Positions 11,447 through 23,280 of a stretch of 64,000 bases of DNA are shown here, piece after piece. This DNA is from Acholoe squamosa. Its lineage: Eukaryota > Annelida > Polychaeta > Phyllodocida > Polynoidae. Positions within the stretch are counted from its first letter, which is position 1; each line of letters begins with the position of its first letter. Location: positions 65,559,576-65,623,575 of the forward strand of contig OX439038.1 in the NCBI GenBank assembly GCA_949317995.1, in the 5' to 3' direction. Made by a program: the position numbers and the translations under genes. The notes beneath the pieces are model-generated. The model made no database searches and was not told the origin of the DNA. It saw nothing but the letters and a program-made list of their open reading frames with translations.

Positions 11447-11719
11447 ATGTCGAACAAGAAATCCCAAGAAATGCGTCATGAGAATGAGCAAAAACCCAAA
11501 AATGAGCGACCGGTCGGTGAGTCAGAGGCTCGTGATGATGATGATGTGAAGAATTTGGAAAAAAAGGAAACGGGATGCTGCAAGCGTCTACAATTCATGC
11601 AGACAAAGGTCTTATATCTGGCCGAAATAGTGTTAGATTTATCCAAACTAGTGCAATGTATGATGGAGACAGTCAGTGACGGTGAAACTAGCAAAGTGAG
11701 ACTTTGCGGTCTGTTCTGA
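11447..11719 (+). pseudogene. Small charged Polinton reading frame, unassigned
   Basis: The 90-residue frame has a hydrophilic, charged first half (KNERPVGESEARDDDDVKN) and a Leu-rich, possibly helical second half (LYLAEIVLDLSKLVQCM). It is the last frame before the right terminal repeat. I recognise no family. Confidence 0.35.
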
Positions 11720-12164
11720 CGAAAGAAAAAATAATTGACTAAAAAATGCTGATTCATGAAAATAAAAAAAATGAAAATGATTTATTTTGTTGAGTTTTAT
11801 TTCATACATAACTTTATTTAAAAAAAAACACAAAAAAACTGTTGAATATAACGTTTCCTATATATATGCCGAACTCTAAGAGACTGTCTAAACAGTGGTG
11901 TCCCCTAGTGGTCACACTATGAACTATTACCTCACTATAGGTGTCTCCCCCTAGTGTTATATAGCTAAATACTTTTACTACATCAGAACCTGTTGGTTAT
12001 AGTCTGAGCATGCTCAGAAGTCAATGTGCCTTTTGTTCAACAATAAATCTGTCTCACAACTTTGAAGACCACAGTAGAGGCAACATCTCTGTGTTCCTTC
12101 CTCTACCACAGCTATAAAAACTATTCGAGTTATCATTATCATCATGTGCAAAGAATTCAGAAGT
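11720..12164. other. Polinton right non-coding stretch
   Basis: This A/T-rich stretch lies between the last frame and the right terminal repeat. AATAAA-like hexamers on + near 11760 could end capsid-strand transcripts. I see no other signal. Confidence 0.4.
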
Positions 12165-12542
12165 ATCTCATTTAAATAATTAGCCCCGCCCCTTTGTTTA
12201 CAAAACAAGGGACCATGTGGCTACACAAAATGTTGTTGTTTACAAACAAGGGGTCATGTGACCACACGAATCCCCTTATTAGGTCATGTTACCATGGTTA
12301 CCAGAATGCTGGCCTCTGATTGGCTGAGCAGTGGTTGCTTATCCCCTAAGTAGGTCATGTTGCCATGGTTACCAGAATGCTGGCCTCTGATTGGGTAAGA
12401 AGTGGTCGCTAATCCCCTAGATAGGTCACGTTGCCATGGCAACGGGTCACATGACCAAATGGAGGCCTCTGATTGGCTGCAAGCCTAGTGAGTAATATCC
12501 TTAGATTAGCTATATTCCTGTTCCGATACATACTATACTACT
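12165..12542 (-). repeat. Polinton right terminal inverted repeat
   Basis: This is the inverse complement of 910-1215 but longer, because it carries three copies of the roughly 85-bp internal unit (the left end has two). Each unit reads, on +, ACCATGGTTACC or a variant followed by GGCCTCTGATTGG. It ends at 12542 and is followed directly by the GTCTTA duplication. Confidence 0.9.
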
Positions 12543-12548
12543 GTCTTA
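12543..12548. repeat. 6-bp target site duplication, right copy (GTCTTA)
   Basis: It lies directly right of the last base of the Polinton and is identical to 904-909. The family's integrase makes 6-bp staggered cuts. Confidence 0.93.
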
Positions 12549-13453
12549 CATGTCAGTGCGTTATTTTCTTTTCGGTCTCTTTAATGAAATTTTTCAGAAA
12601 ATCTACATATCGTCACTTTGTTTTTACAGTACAACAACCTAAGGCATGAGGTAAATAAGACGGGCAGCGGTCCACAGCTAAAGAAAATGCTAATATCTCG
12701 GGCGCAGGCTAAGGCTCTCGATTATCTGGAAGAGGAGGCCGTGAGGGGTGAGTTATCAAAAACTGTACAAGATTAAACATAAAAATAATTTAAGCCAAAT
12801 ATATCGGAATAAATAATTTTATGTAAGGCTCAAAGGGTGATATCTCTTTTTGTTTTGTGAAAGGTATTCCTGGGATAGCAGCCATGGAGCTCCGCCCATC
12901 TGAAAGGAAGACATATGGAAGGCTGGCAAGAGTGACTTCAGTAGAGCAAAATCAAGGATGAAGCTTACTCAAGTTGGCAAGAAACAAAAGGACAAGGAAA
13001 CTCGGAGGGAAGAGAGGCAGAAGAAGCAGGAGAGAAAGATGGAGCACAAACGAAAGATGAAGGAAGAGAGAAGGAAAGAGGAAACAGATGAAAGATGGAG
13101 GAATAAAGTGAAAGAGGATTCAAGGAAGAAAGAACGAGAGCACAGCCTAATCCTACACAAGAAATCAGAAGGAAGCCAAAACGAGAGAGGGAAAACAGTA
13201 ATTAAGTGTACAAAGGCGGAATGGCTAGCTCTGTGTGAGGAGAAGGCTAAGAGGAAGGCAGAGAGGGCAATGAAAGAGAACAAAGGAGAAATGCGCAGCT
13301 TGTTATAATCATAGATGAACTGCGTGGCTGATGATGCAGGTACGGAATGAAACATAATTTGTACCACAGACACAAAGAAAAAAGACTTCTACACACATAC
13401 AGAAATGCTGTTTTCGTTATAATCCTTTTCTACATGACAGGAAAATACCCACT

Positions 13454-14550
13454 CTATTGGAAGTCAGCCTTGAAAATAATTAAAAGAAAGGTAAAAATAC
13501 CTTCAGAGACTGACCTCCAACACTGCTTCAGTATGCCGATACACTGTTCCACACGGACGCTACTCTTCCGATACCAGGTGTTGAAAGACCTCTGCTTAGG
13601 GGGTATACAGGTTCCTGCGCAAACCATATCTGAAAAGCAAAAAGACAAGTGAGACATGGTCATTTTTTACTTTGAAAACAGATGAAAGGTAAAGAAGGGC
13701 TTTTAAGCTTGCTCACCCGCCGTCTCCAAATAGAACAAAATCACCCCACGCCTCTTCTTGGATTTCATCTCCCACAGGACTGGAGGCCAATGCATAGGCG
13801 TCATGTACAGACCCTGGCAACCTTGGGTCAATGAAGAGAATACGCCTGTCATAGTCACATACTACCTGGAAAGACATAAAGAGAAAGGGTCAGCGTCTTT
13901 GAAAGAAAATATTGTCGACAGCAAAGAGAGAAAGACAAGAAAGAAATTACCTTGTTATGAGGCTGTAAAAGAGACATTAGATATAACAAATTAATTTTAA
14001 AGAACAAAAAAAGAAATAAAGCCCCATGGGGCCATACATAAATGAGATAAGGGAAAATTACACCATCTTTTTTGTACCTGCACCCCTTGTCATGTAGCCA
14101 AATTTGCAAAGTTGAAGGTACATGGAAAATTAATTCTGTCATGCTGGCACCTTCACCTAGTAATGTCATATCTGGATGGCCCAATCTTGCAGATACAACC
14201 TACAGCAAACTTTACCCCCCCCACAAATTGTCATTTGTTTGAGGCACAATGCCATTTATTAACCCCCCCCCACCAACACAGAAAATAGAGAGCAGCCATG
14301 TAAAGGAATAAGCTAAAATACTCACTCTGTCCAAGTGAGGCAGACCTCCAGCTCTCTTGCTGCCCTTGAAGATACTCTCTTTACTGTACAGTTTGACAAG
14401 CTTACGAACCACCTCCTTGCTTAACTAGTACCTCGCAGTGAACTCTTCATCACTGAACATGGTGTAGGGAGTATCCTGAGGTCTGATTTTCCTCTTTTTT
14501 CTTCCTAGTTGGTCTCTTGGTACGTCTATGATGGTGACTGTTTTGTTTTT
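13454..14550 (-). pseudogene. PIF/Harbinger DDE transposase, broken, intron-containing
   Basis: The gene is read on the minus strand. The N-terminal piece (about 14550-14326) gives DEEFTARY, then an in-frame stop, then LSKEVVRKLVKLYSKES, like the helical N-terminus of HARBI1-type transposases (RxRLSKETVxxL). A middle exon (13865-13717, AG/GT flanked) gives VVCDYDRRIL and LPGSVHDAYALASSP, which contains the family's GSVHD catalytic aspartate. Joining it in phase to the next exon (13629-13454) gives FGDGGYGLRRNLYTP, the typical LGDxGYpLxxxLxTP motif. After one frame change comes FNTWYRKSSVRVEQCIGILK, with the catalytic Glu of the VExxFGxLK motif. The part carrying the first catalytic Asp (IDGTH) was not found between 13866 and 14325. 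The gene faces the Myb-like gene. Confidence 0.8.
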
Positions 14551-14658
14551 CCCTCCTTATCCAACAGTGTTAACAGTGGTACCCACCCGCAACTGCACAC
14601 AATGACCGTCCCATAGGGATCAATGCTAAAGAATGAAAAGGCAGTAGGTCCAGAGTAA

Positions 14659-14786
14659 CTGTTTTTTTTCTCTCGTTATAGACTCAGAGATGACACACTA
14701 CAACTTTCCAACAACGAGAAAATGATTGTGCAACGGTTGTTTTCTCATTAGGGAGGTTTTCCTCAGAACGAGACAAAAAAAAACAG
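14659..14786. repeat. Short inverted-repeat (MITE-like) element
   Basis: CTGTTTTTTTTCTCTCGTT (14659-14677) faces AACGAGACAAAAAAAAACAG (14767-14786). The core contains a second near-palindrome (GAGAAAATG...TTTTCTC). It lies just beyond the transposase N-terminus and could be part of the Harbinger end or a separate MITE. Confidence 0.5.
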
Positions 14787-14799
14787 CGAGAAATTGTTT

Positions 14800-17700
14800 G
14801 TGTCATGGATTGACCAACGCACAGCGAGAAAACCACCATTTACGCTGTTTGTGCAATGACCTCCAGATCACATGAAAAAAAAAGGCCCCACCATTGCTAT
14901 TATATATGTTAGAGGCAATTTTAGACACGACTGAATTGAACTAGAAGCCATCCACATTGTCACTTTGTCATTCAACACTAATGCAGTAAAGAACACATCC
15001 AATTTTACTTGGCAAGAGGAGATTTATTTATTCTACTTTGTTCCCATCTTAACATCTTTTTGAGAATTACTTACACTAAAGAAAGCTCCAAGTAGGCTAT
15101 AATAGTTTATCATACAGGGAATGGCATGACATTCGTTTTTGGCATTAGAGTTCACTATAATCAGCAAACCAAAATGATGCACTGTGTAATTGTAATCACG
15201 TAGTCGCTACCCTCATGGTAATTATTGTATGATTTTATTTCATACCAATCTCTTCAGGAAATCATAATTTACCACTGGGTAAATACTAACAAGAATACTA
15301 GAAAAAGTCCCTCATCCAAGGAATTTAACGAAGGTAATATCAAATTTAAAAGAATCATATTCCCATAAAACATTTGGATATATTTGAATATGGCTGTAAT
15401 GTCTGTTTTGATCAGGCCTATAATTCTAGGAACATAATTTAATTTTCTATCAGATGGTAGGGATCGAGGCATACGCAAAGACGATGACCAAATATAATGG
15501 CTGTGACAACTAAAGAAACTCGACCTTGTTTTAATCATAGCACCTTATTTATGTATGATTTATACGGCAGTTCTGATGAAGTATTTCCATGAGAGGCAGG
15601 CCCTGTCACAAGAAAATCCTTTATTAATTTATCAAGTGTAAATTAGATAGCTCAGTCCCTATGGGCGGGTAATCAGGACAGGATGCAGATCCACAATCTC
15701 TGGTTTCTACACGTCTTGTAGATATACTTGATTGAAAAGAGTTTCTTCTCTGTAACTATCATACCGTTATACCCAAAGTATAAGGCACGTCTTATATGCA
15801 AGGATAAGGCCACTAAAACAACTTTTTTCTCCTGACTGCCCTCATCAGAAAAATCGTCATTGAAACTTTATTTTATACTTTTTGGTTAGAGTTTTCTAAT
15901 AAAATACATTAAAAAATGTACAAAGGTAGTCAAGCCATGGCTAAAAACGTTGACGTCTCCAAACTAAAATATGCTACTTCAACATAATACTATATAGTTT
16001 GAAGACGTTTGAAGTTTTGCTTTTAGGAGAAAACGGAAAGCAAGTGTGCTCCCAACTACACACTACCACCACAGGCTAGAAGAGATCTCTATGCTACCCC
16101 TGAATGCTTCTTGACAGGAAGCTCTGTTTAGGATACCATCATTACACAACAACCAGCCAATGGGAATGCAGCATCTGAATTTGATGTCACCTCGGGTTTG
16201 TGGTTTGGTGTCCCTCTCACAGCAGAGTTTAAATAGTTTGTCCAGACCAAAGTTAGCGAGTCTCCCAACACATTTTAAATAGAATTTTAGTAACAACTTT
16301 GATAACACTCTTGGTACATTGTAGTGGTTTCAAGCTAAATTTCTCATTTGATTATTTGCTTTTAATCTATTGTAGCTGTACATCTAGTACTGTATACTCA
16401 CATACTGGATTTTTTTTAAATTGGTATTCTATTAAACAAAGCATTACGTTTTAAATAGCGCTCTTCAGGTGTCCTAGGGTATAATAATTGTTCAAAGGAT
16501 GTGCTCAGTGCCTTAATTACTAGAACCCTACACCAGGGGGTCTTGCCAAAAGATAACGGTGGGAAGAACCACTGTAACCTTTGTAAGAGAGTACTGAGGA
16601 AATCGTGTATGGCCTAATATAATTTGCTTTCATATTACTGATAAACAGATTTACAGCAGAATTCTTGGGAAAAACATTTTGAGTTGTGAAAAAACGTGCA
16701 TTTTTCACCTAAAAGAACTTTTGAAAAAAACATTTAACAATATAAAAACGTACAAATTTTCTCTTCTGGTTCAAGTTTCCTTTTGGACAAGACTCTCCAG
16801 TACAAACATCAGACAGAACCCAGGAGAACACCGGCAAATGCTACAAATAATGTTTAAAGGCATGTTACCGGTCACCTGTCAGAGCAGCAGAACGAGCAGT
16901 TGTGAAACCAAATTCAGTGAAGCCGACGTTTTGATATTTGATTGTTTTCTACATAAAATGTGACAAAACTTGAGAAACCCTAACATTACAAGGATTTAGT
17001 GTTATTTATTGCCACCAGGGGGCACAACCAGTGATGAACATGGATTGTTCTCCCACTTTCCCTTGTCAGATTTTGATGATCCATATATCAAAATGATCAT
17101 TTAGACCTTCTCATCCCAATAAAAACAAGTATGCTTTAATTGGTTCAATTGATATATCTTGGCAAACTGCTTACTCAAACCAGACAGATATACCTGAACT
17201 TAGAATATCAAGATTTCTGTCAACCAGCACAGTTATTATCAATGATAGGCATGATAACATGCTTATCTGTGTTGTAAAAGAGGACTTTGCCCATTATTTA
17301 GGGTCTATGATTGTCCAAATAATTATGTGGAAAGACCAATAGAAAGTATTACCTTCTTGTTCTTTTTGGCTAAACCACCTTGAAGCTCTGAATATCACTA
17401 AATCCCCGTAAAGTTAGGTTTTCCCACGTCTTGTCAAAAATGTCTATCTACCCAGATACAGACTGTTTAACCTTACCTGGTATTCACATTACTTTCCACC
17501 AGCCCCGGGCTATATTGGTACTTGATAACACAACATTTTCTCTCAACATATCATTTATAGGGAAACTTTGCTCTGTGAAGTGTGTTTTAGCGATGTGTAA
17601 GAACAGGTCAATTTAGTTTTGACTTTTCACATTGATTCTTTTTTTTTATTCAGACAGAAAAATATTGATTGTTTCAGTTAATTATCAACTGAAATACTGC

Positions 17701-20016
17701 CCTGACAAATGTAATTAATCATGATGTTAGTCATAATAACAATATCACATGTAATGACATCAGCAATAAGGTAATTAGGTGAGTTACCTGTGGTTTCAAA
17801 TAAAGAGAGCAGAATGTCTATCGATGATAATTGTTCCCTCCACCCATAATGACCACTATTTTTTATCAATGTCCTAAAACACAGTATATGGTATTTTCCA
17901 AGATCTACACATTAAATGATGGGCAACCAGTGAAAAATGCTTGTCATCAGATTGAATTTTAATTTTTGGAGCATATTTGTAAAATGATTTTCAACAGGAA
18001 TACCTTAGATGTCTGAATAGGTGAAATCATTGTCATCTCATCTTATTAATACATTTTACATTTTGACTCTGTGATAAATAGTCACTTTTCTACAAATTTA
18101 TTTGTAATGTCCTCAGATTTTGGTTCATTTCCGAATAATTAATCATAAAATGCCATAAATATCTTTCTGGGTACCCATAGATATTTCTGTTTAAATAGAA
18201 TAAATAAACATTGAGAGAGCTACAAGATGACCTATGGTCTTTGGGCAAGGTATACATAATAAAAAATTAATATTGCTGACCCCACAAAATTGTGAAAAAT
18301 AGGTTTTTTAAGGGTTTCATTTCCGAACACTTAATCAATGAACATACAGTTAATCAGTTAATAAAATAACTGTTCTGCAACTTCTCCTCAATTATGTGTA
18401 TCTGAGAAAAAAATTTAGGGGGTAAAGTTGGTCATTTAAGCAACTATATTTTAGTTTTTCCATAACATTTTCATTTCAGAACGTTCATTTCCGAACATTT
18501 AATTATACCTCATAAAAAAACTCTTTTCCTCCTGTAAATGATTGTAAAATTATTAATATGTGATACACAAAACCGGTATTGGTAACAAATTAAAGCTGGT
18601 GCATAGGTGGACCCGATGGTTATATTAGATTCCTGGCTATCGTCATTATTATTCTCCTTTTGGGTGTGTAAATTCAAGTACCATATATTTCCTCTAGTGT
18701 GACACAATGTGTCATGCTCTGCCTTCATAAATGACCCCCAACAGATAGACTTAACATGGAATGTGCCATCATACCATCAACCCTTGGGGAATCAATCTGT
18801 TATTTGACCTATATAACAGTGTGGTACAGGCTACTTCCTTCATTGGACACATTTGCCTGTTGTAACACCAGTGCTTCACAGACCATTTTAATGTCTGTAA
18901 TATATACATACTACATTTTCAATCTTTTAGTGCACGGGGGAAGTCTGATGGAAAATATGACAAAAGAAAATTAGTAGTAGGTGTATTTATTGGATTTTCT
19001 TTTTGTATTTATGAGATTAACACTAGAAATCAAAACGTTGAAACGGCAAGAAGCAGGACTGGAAATGTAAACCATTCTAAACACTCTCTGGATCTAAACA
19101 CCTTTCCCTGAGACGATTTGAAAACGTTGTTGAATTGAACACATAAAAACATGCGTGTATACATTCATTTCACATAAATAGGGGGAATAGAAGGGGGCAG
19201 AGATGAAGAGATGGTATCCCTAGGTCATGCTAAGAACACGCCCTTACACATTTTCCTCTCAAGCATTTTAGGCATCAATACCCAAGTGGTTGTTCTCTCT
19301 TTATTTGCTGTCTGATTAAAATTAATGGCATCACCTATTCAGGGATCGTACACAATAATGACCTTCCCCAAAGGATTCTTTTGGGATTGAGGAGGTCCAA
19401 TACAATTCATAATCAAAAGATGAAGTAGACTACATCGTTAATGCGTTCTAAATTTCCAAAAATGTAAAAGCAGAATATCTATTATGTGTTTCTCTCAGTC
19501 TCATTCATTTATTCTCACATGTAGAAGAGAACTCCTGTTTCAATAATATGCCAGGTCTTAATTTCCGGTTCTATTGACAGAGGTGATGCCCCTATGATAT
19601 AGTTACAGTAAACCTTGGCTTCCTGCAAATAAGCCATTGGTGCCTTTGTATGTTGTTAAGTGGTAGGTGGGAGGGGGGAGTAGAGAGACAGCTACTGACT
19701 CTAGCAGATTTCACTAGTGATGTCACTCGTGTCACAAGTGGAGCTTAGGGGCCAGTTGTGTCACAGACATGGTTGACAGAGGTGGGGGGGGGGGGTTGTT
19801 GAAAGATTCACAGGTATTGACTTCTACGTGCTTTAGGTTTGTTCTCTTTCTGCTGTGCTCAGCCTGCTTGCATTTCAGGGACAAGTAGGAATACAACATG
19901 CTTATTCGTTGTTGTTATGAAAGTTGAGGCATATTTCTAACTTGAGTGAAAACACTGTGCACTGGCCTGAGAAAAACAACTGCTAAGTCTGAAAATGAGG
20001 TTAAAAAATGCCAATT
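14800..20016. other. Gene-free stretch
   Basis: The sequence is AT-rich and no open frame resembles a protein family. The only structure I see is a recurring phrase TCATTTCCGAAxAxTTAAT near 18124, 18318 and 18486, described separately. A first short copy of the block repeated at 20.8 and 27.9 kb begins near 18756. Confidence 0.5.
18120..18510. repeat. Diverged tandem motif TCATTTCCGAA
   Basis: The phrase CATTTCCGAA followed by a TTAAT-type tail occurs at about 18124, 18318 and 18486. The spacing is about 170-195 bp, suggesting an old tandem unit of that length with decayed spacers. Confidence 0.45.
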
Positions 20017-20337
20017 GGCTCTCAATTCTGAGATATCCTTATAGGGTGCCATATATGCTGAAAATCCCCCCGAGGGCAATGAATTCACTATGTTCACCTA
20101 TGTAGTGTAGCCCAAACTTGTATAACAACTTTCTTATAAAATGTCATTCCTGGCATTTATTTGGGTATTATCAATAGCTCTGACACTGCTACAAATCATA
20201 TTTTACCCAAAAGTGGCTGCTAGGCCTCTATTATTCCAGGCGTCAGTAAAATCTGGTGTTGCACTAATATGGAATTGCCTACCGAGTACGAAAATTGGAA
20301 ATTCTAGGGTATTATGGGTATCTCAAAATTGAGAGCC
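20017..20337. mobile_element. MITE candidate, 321 bp
   Basis: GGCTCTCAATTCTGAGATAT at the left end faces an inverse copy with two or three mismatches at the right end (20316-20337), and weaker similarity runs further in. No coding capacity is seen. The superfamily and target duplication could not be set. Confidence 0.6.
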
Positions 20338-22980
20338 ACCAGCAAAAAATAGATGTTATTTTTTAATTCCCAAGGTCAAAATACATAGGAATCAATGGGT
20401 TTCAGCTTCGTTTTTTTCTGAAAAATGAAAATTTGTTGTACAATGAAATCTGGGCAACCGTTTTCGGTTTGAATATTTACCTCTGTACTTTAGGCCTAAA
20501 GAGAAAAAGTAAGTGTATTTACGTCAGGAATTATAACTATGTCTAAGCGAATTCCTTCATTTGAGATGAATAGCACAGCTGCATAGGGTTATATTATTTA
20601 TCAGTGGATCAAGGGATACACTGTTATTCTAAAAGACGGAGGGCTCCTGTGTCTTCTTGTCAAAACGTATTCATCATTCAAAGGATAAGACAGAAGATAT
20701 GCCCCAGTGTATGAAAAATATATCAGCCAAATTCGACATACTATAAAAGTGGGTACCCTTAGTCAGTCATGACATGATTTATGCAAGCTGGAACTTGGAA
20801 GGGTGCTTCATAAGCTAACAGCCAGTCTTGCAGCAATCCATCATATTATCTTCACTGGGGGAATCAGCACATTTGACCTATGAGGAGGGATTAAGTGGGG
20901 TGGGTAAAGGGGTGCTGGGGACAAGGACATGTAAGGACATGGAAGGTAGAATGATATATGTCATTGGGATGAATAGTGTACATGTTTGTCTACAAGATGA
21001 TGGGGCATCAAAATGTAATCTTAGCTGTAGGTCTTGTTATTATACAGTATAGATGAGGCTGCCACCTGAAGAGGTAGATTTACATAGGTTTTCACACACA
21101 CCATATGGGCTCATCAATGCACACACTAAATGATGACTCTCCTATAGTGTAGTGTAGGAGAAATGTCCAGTACAAATCAATATCAGTGCATTAGATCTTA
21201 TTCCACAGATCAATCATTCTTCATATGTTGTACGCGATGTATGATATAATATGGAAGAGAGGCTAGTAAAGGTATGCTATTTCCGCCATAATGGGACTAG
21301 ACACTTATATCATGGTAGTGCACCTCAGATTTAGATAATAGCCAGTGAAGAAACTTTAATCCAAAGTCAATGTTTATCAGTAATGTTATTGTAACAGCCC
21401 AACCTTGATTTCACTGAAAAAGACAAAGTCCCTTAATGTGCATGCACCATTATGACTAAAACCACCTGCTAAGACAGTACTGAAATTCATGTCACTCATC
21501 ACCCGGTAGAACAAGTATGTCGGTGGATGGCAGGAAACACAGGTCTGTCCAACCCTCATGGCTATATTCTAAGAGATCTGCATACTGCAGATATAATGAC
21601 ACTAGTATAAGTTAAACTAATGGTTATTATCAGATGAGAGAACAAGGCCTCCTTTGACGTTCACGGTTCTATAACAATATGGAAGTCAGACTGAGTAAAA
21701 AAAAAAAGATTAAATCCTCTTATCATTCAACATCTTAAAGGGGTTTTGTGGATGGTTGGGTGATAGTGGTTAGCACAAAACTTTTGCAGTACAGCAACAT
21801 CAAGATGGTACTCGTCATGTGAGACAAGAATCCGAATCTCTGAGAGTATGACATATAATGTACAAAGATTAAAAAAAGGAGGCATTTTTAAGACTATATC
21901 CTTTCTCAATATTTTACAACGAGCGTGGTTAGTACTGCCAGCTTGACAAATCCATGTTCTTGGACTATTCCACAAAGTACCGATAGCAAGAGAGTGAAAG
22001 AGCAGATCTTTTTCTCACATCTCATCATATTTAAACTGATAAATGCTATGTTTATGTCAGCCATGTTAAGGGGAACGGTCCTAAGTCAGTGGTCCATTGG
22101 TGGCATCAGGTAGTTGTTACCTTTGTAGGCACAAAACAGTTATTCATCTGCATGCTGATGCTGCTCCCAGGCTCTAAATAGGTCCAAAGGATTTAGATGT
22201 GCATGATTCATCGGACGACTTCATGTTTTATGTAGTTAGCTATATAACTTCCAATTTAAGCAAAGATAAAAGTAGAGTAATTTTCAAGGTTTTAATCAGA
22301 TTTAGCAAAGAAAGGGTTCATTAAAGCGTTGGACATGAGGCCATGACTCAACCTGTTTTCTTAATGTTGTTGCTTAAATCGGAATGTTTATGCTATAGAA
22401 GTTGTGAGTATCTGTTGACCAGATAGTCAGAAATGAAATTGAGTAGTATTTAAAGAATTTCTCAAGTAACCCTTTTCAAGTGTAATTTGAAAGAAGAGGA
22501 TGCAGAAAAAAAAAACACCCAAGCAGCTCATTAAGGTACTGTGCACCTCTCCAATTGCACCGAAAATTATATTATTCTGCTGTTTGCGTTTGACAGACTG
22601 GTGAACTGTATCTTAGAATATGTCTATATTAGTCATCATTTATCACTGCCTTTATACTTTGCTTAATATGCCATTAATGAATTCTGAATACAATGAACAG
22701 AAGGAAATATAAGGTCTATCTGTGAATTTATTTAGTCTATCCAGGTATGTACACATAAAATATAATGGGTGAAAAACAATTTTCTTCTTAGCTTGATAAT
22801 TATGCAGAAGGTATGTAGCCTATTCTAATGCCTCTGACATGATTAAAACCATGTGTTATATATACTCTTCCTAAAATAGTCTACAAATGCATTCTGAATA
22901 TCAGACTCTTACCATAATTCTAACTTTCTATCTAACGATAGAGATATCAAATGAAAGGTGGTTTATGATAGTCATCCCAC
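20338..22980. other. Gene-free stretch with an old duplicated block
   Basis: Positions 20810-21300 are a diverged copy of 27945-28390. They share CAGCAATCCATCAT, GGGGGAATCAGCA and TGTTTGTCTAC in the same order. I see no coding signal elsewhere in the stretch. Confidence 0.5.
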
Positions 22981-22984
22981 TGAA

Positions 22985-23280
22985 CAGGACTCGAGTTAGG
23001 AACGTTTGCAACTTAGGCAAATCTAGAGACATGACTGCCTCTCGAGTAAATCTCGAGTCCCGAGAATATGGTCATCTCTTGGAAATGTAGACACACAAAA
23101 ACGTCTTATACTCAAGAAAAAAGAGACATGTTAGTCTACTTGTATCCAGTTCCCGAGTCCCTTCCAAGTACAAGTCACATTATAGTTCTAAATCAATCCA
23201 CACGAGGTTTTGACAAAGAAGTGCACATTCTGGTCAAGCTGACGTCTTATTTGAGAAGACTTCAAAGGTCCTAGTCATTA
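22985..23280 (-). repeat. Inverted, diverged partner of the 23.68 kb tandem repeat
   Basis: The + strand reads CATCTCTTGGAAATGTAGAC, then CGTCTTATACTCAAGAAA, then CCCGAGTCCC. In inverse complement and in the same order this matches the unit at 23681-24040. Confidence 0.55.

Larger units (their letters stand above)
910..12542. mobile_element. Polinton (Maverick) fossil, 11,633 bp, with 6-bp target duplication GTCTTA
   Basis: The sequence starts AGTAGTATAGTATGTATCGG and ends with its inverse complement. GTCTTA occurs at 904-909 and again at 12543-12548. The AG...CT ends, 6-bp duplication and long terminal inverted repeats are the standard Polinton signature. The recognisable parts in order are: unassigned minus-strand remains (1373-2272), a Ser-rich reading frame, FtsK/HerA-type ATPase, a small hydrophobic-tail protein, a conserved Polinton protein, a basic/acidic protein, integrase with chromodomain, minor capsid, major capsid, a nested foldback element, cysteine protease and a small charged protein. 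No protein-primed DNA polymerase B was recognised, which fits a length below the usual 15-20 kb. The copy is broken, with roughly a dozen breaks by eye. The two ends differ at about one base in ten, so it is an old insertion, though younger than the Harbinger element it sits in. Confidence 0.95.
162..13308 (+). pseudogene. Harbinger-type Myb/SANT-like DNA-binding protein, four exons, broken
   Basis: The exons are 162-555, 791-877, 12630-12747 and 12864-13308. Every junction I used has AG before it and GT after it. Phases agree across the 555/791 junction (phase 1) and the 12747/12864 junction (phase 1). Exon 1 gives a charged N-terminal part and then EIEALMDAVN and REICRQTWRDVA; exon 2 gives RTVRQCQDK; exon 3 gives YNNLRHEVNKTGSGP. 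That order matches the Myb/SANT-like DNA-binding family found with PIF/Harbinger transposases (helix, W, RTxxQxxxKW, AK, TGxGP). Exon 4 ends the main frame near 12960, and a Lys/Glu-rich likely coiled coil follows in another frame (12958-13308). An in-frame TAG lies at 429-431, a TGA at 850-852, and exon 2 carries a frame change relative to exon 3. The intron between exons 2 and 3 holds the whole Polinton. A domesticated host gene of the same family is possible, but the adjacent transposase makes a transposon gene more likely. Confidence 0.72.
1..14600. mobile_element. Decayed PIF/Harbinger DNA transposon, left end outside the window, split by a Polinton
   Basis: PIF/Harbinger elements carry two genes: a DDE transposase and a Myb/SANT-like DNA-binding protein that works with it. 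Both are recognisable here, facing each other tail to tail: the Myb-like gene on + (162-13308) and the transposase on - (13454-14550). Without the Polinton insert (910-12542) the remaining shell is about 3 kb, a normal size for the family. The left end probably lies before base 1 because the first recognised Myb exon begins at a splice acceptor near base 162. I could not fix the right terminal inverted repeat or the 3-bp TTA/TAA target duplication expected for the family, so the right limit is approximate. Both genes contain stops and frame changes, so this copy cannot move by itself. Confidence 0.75.
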
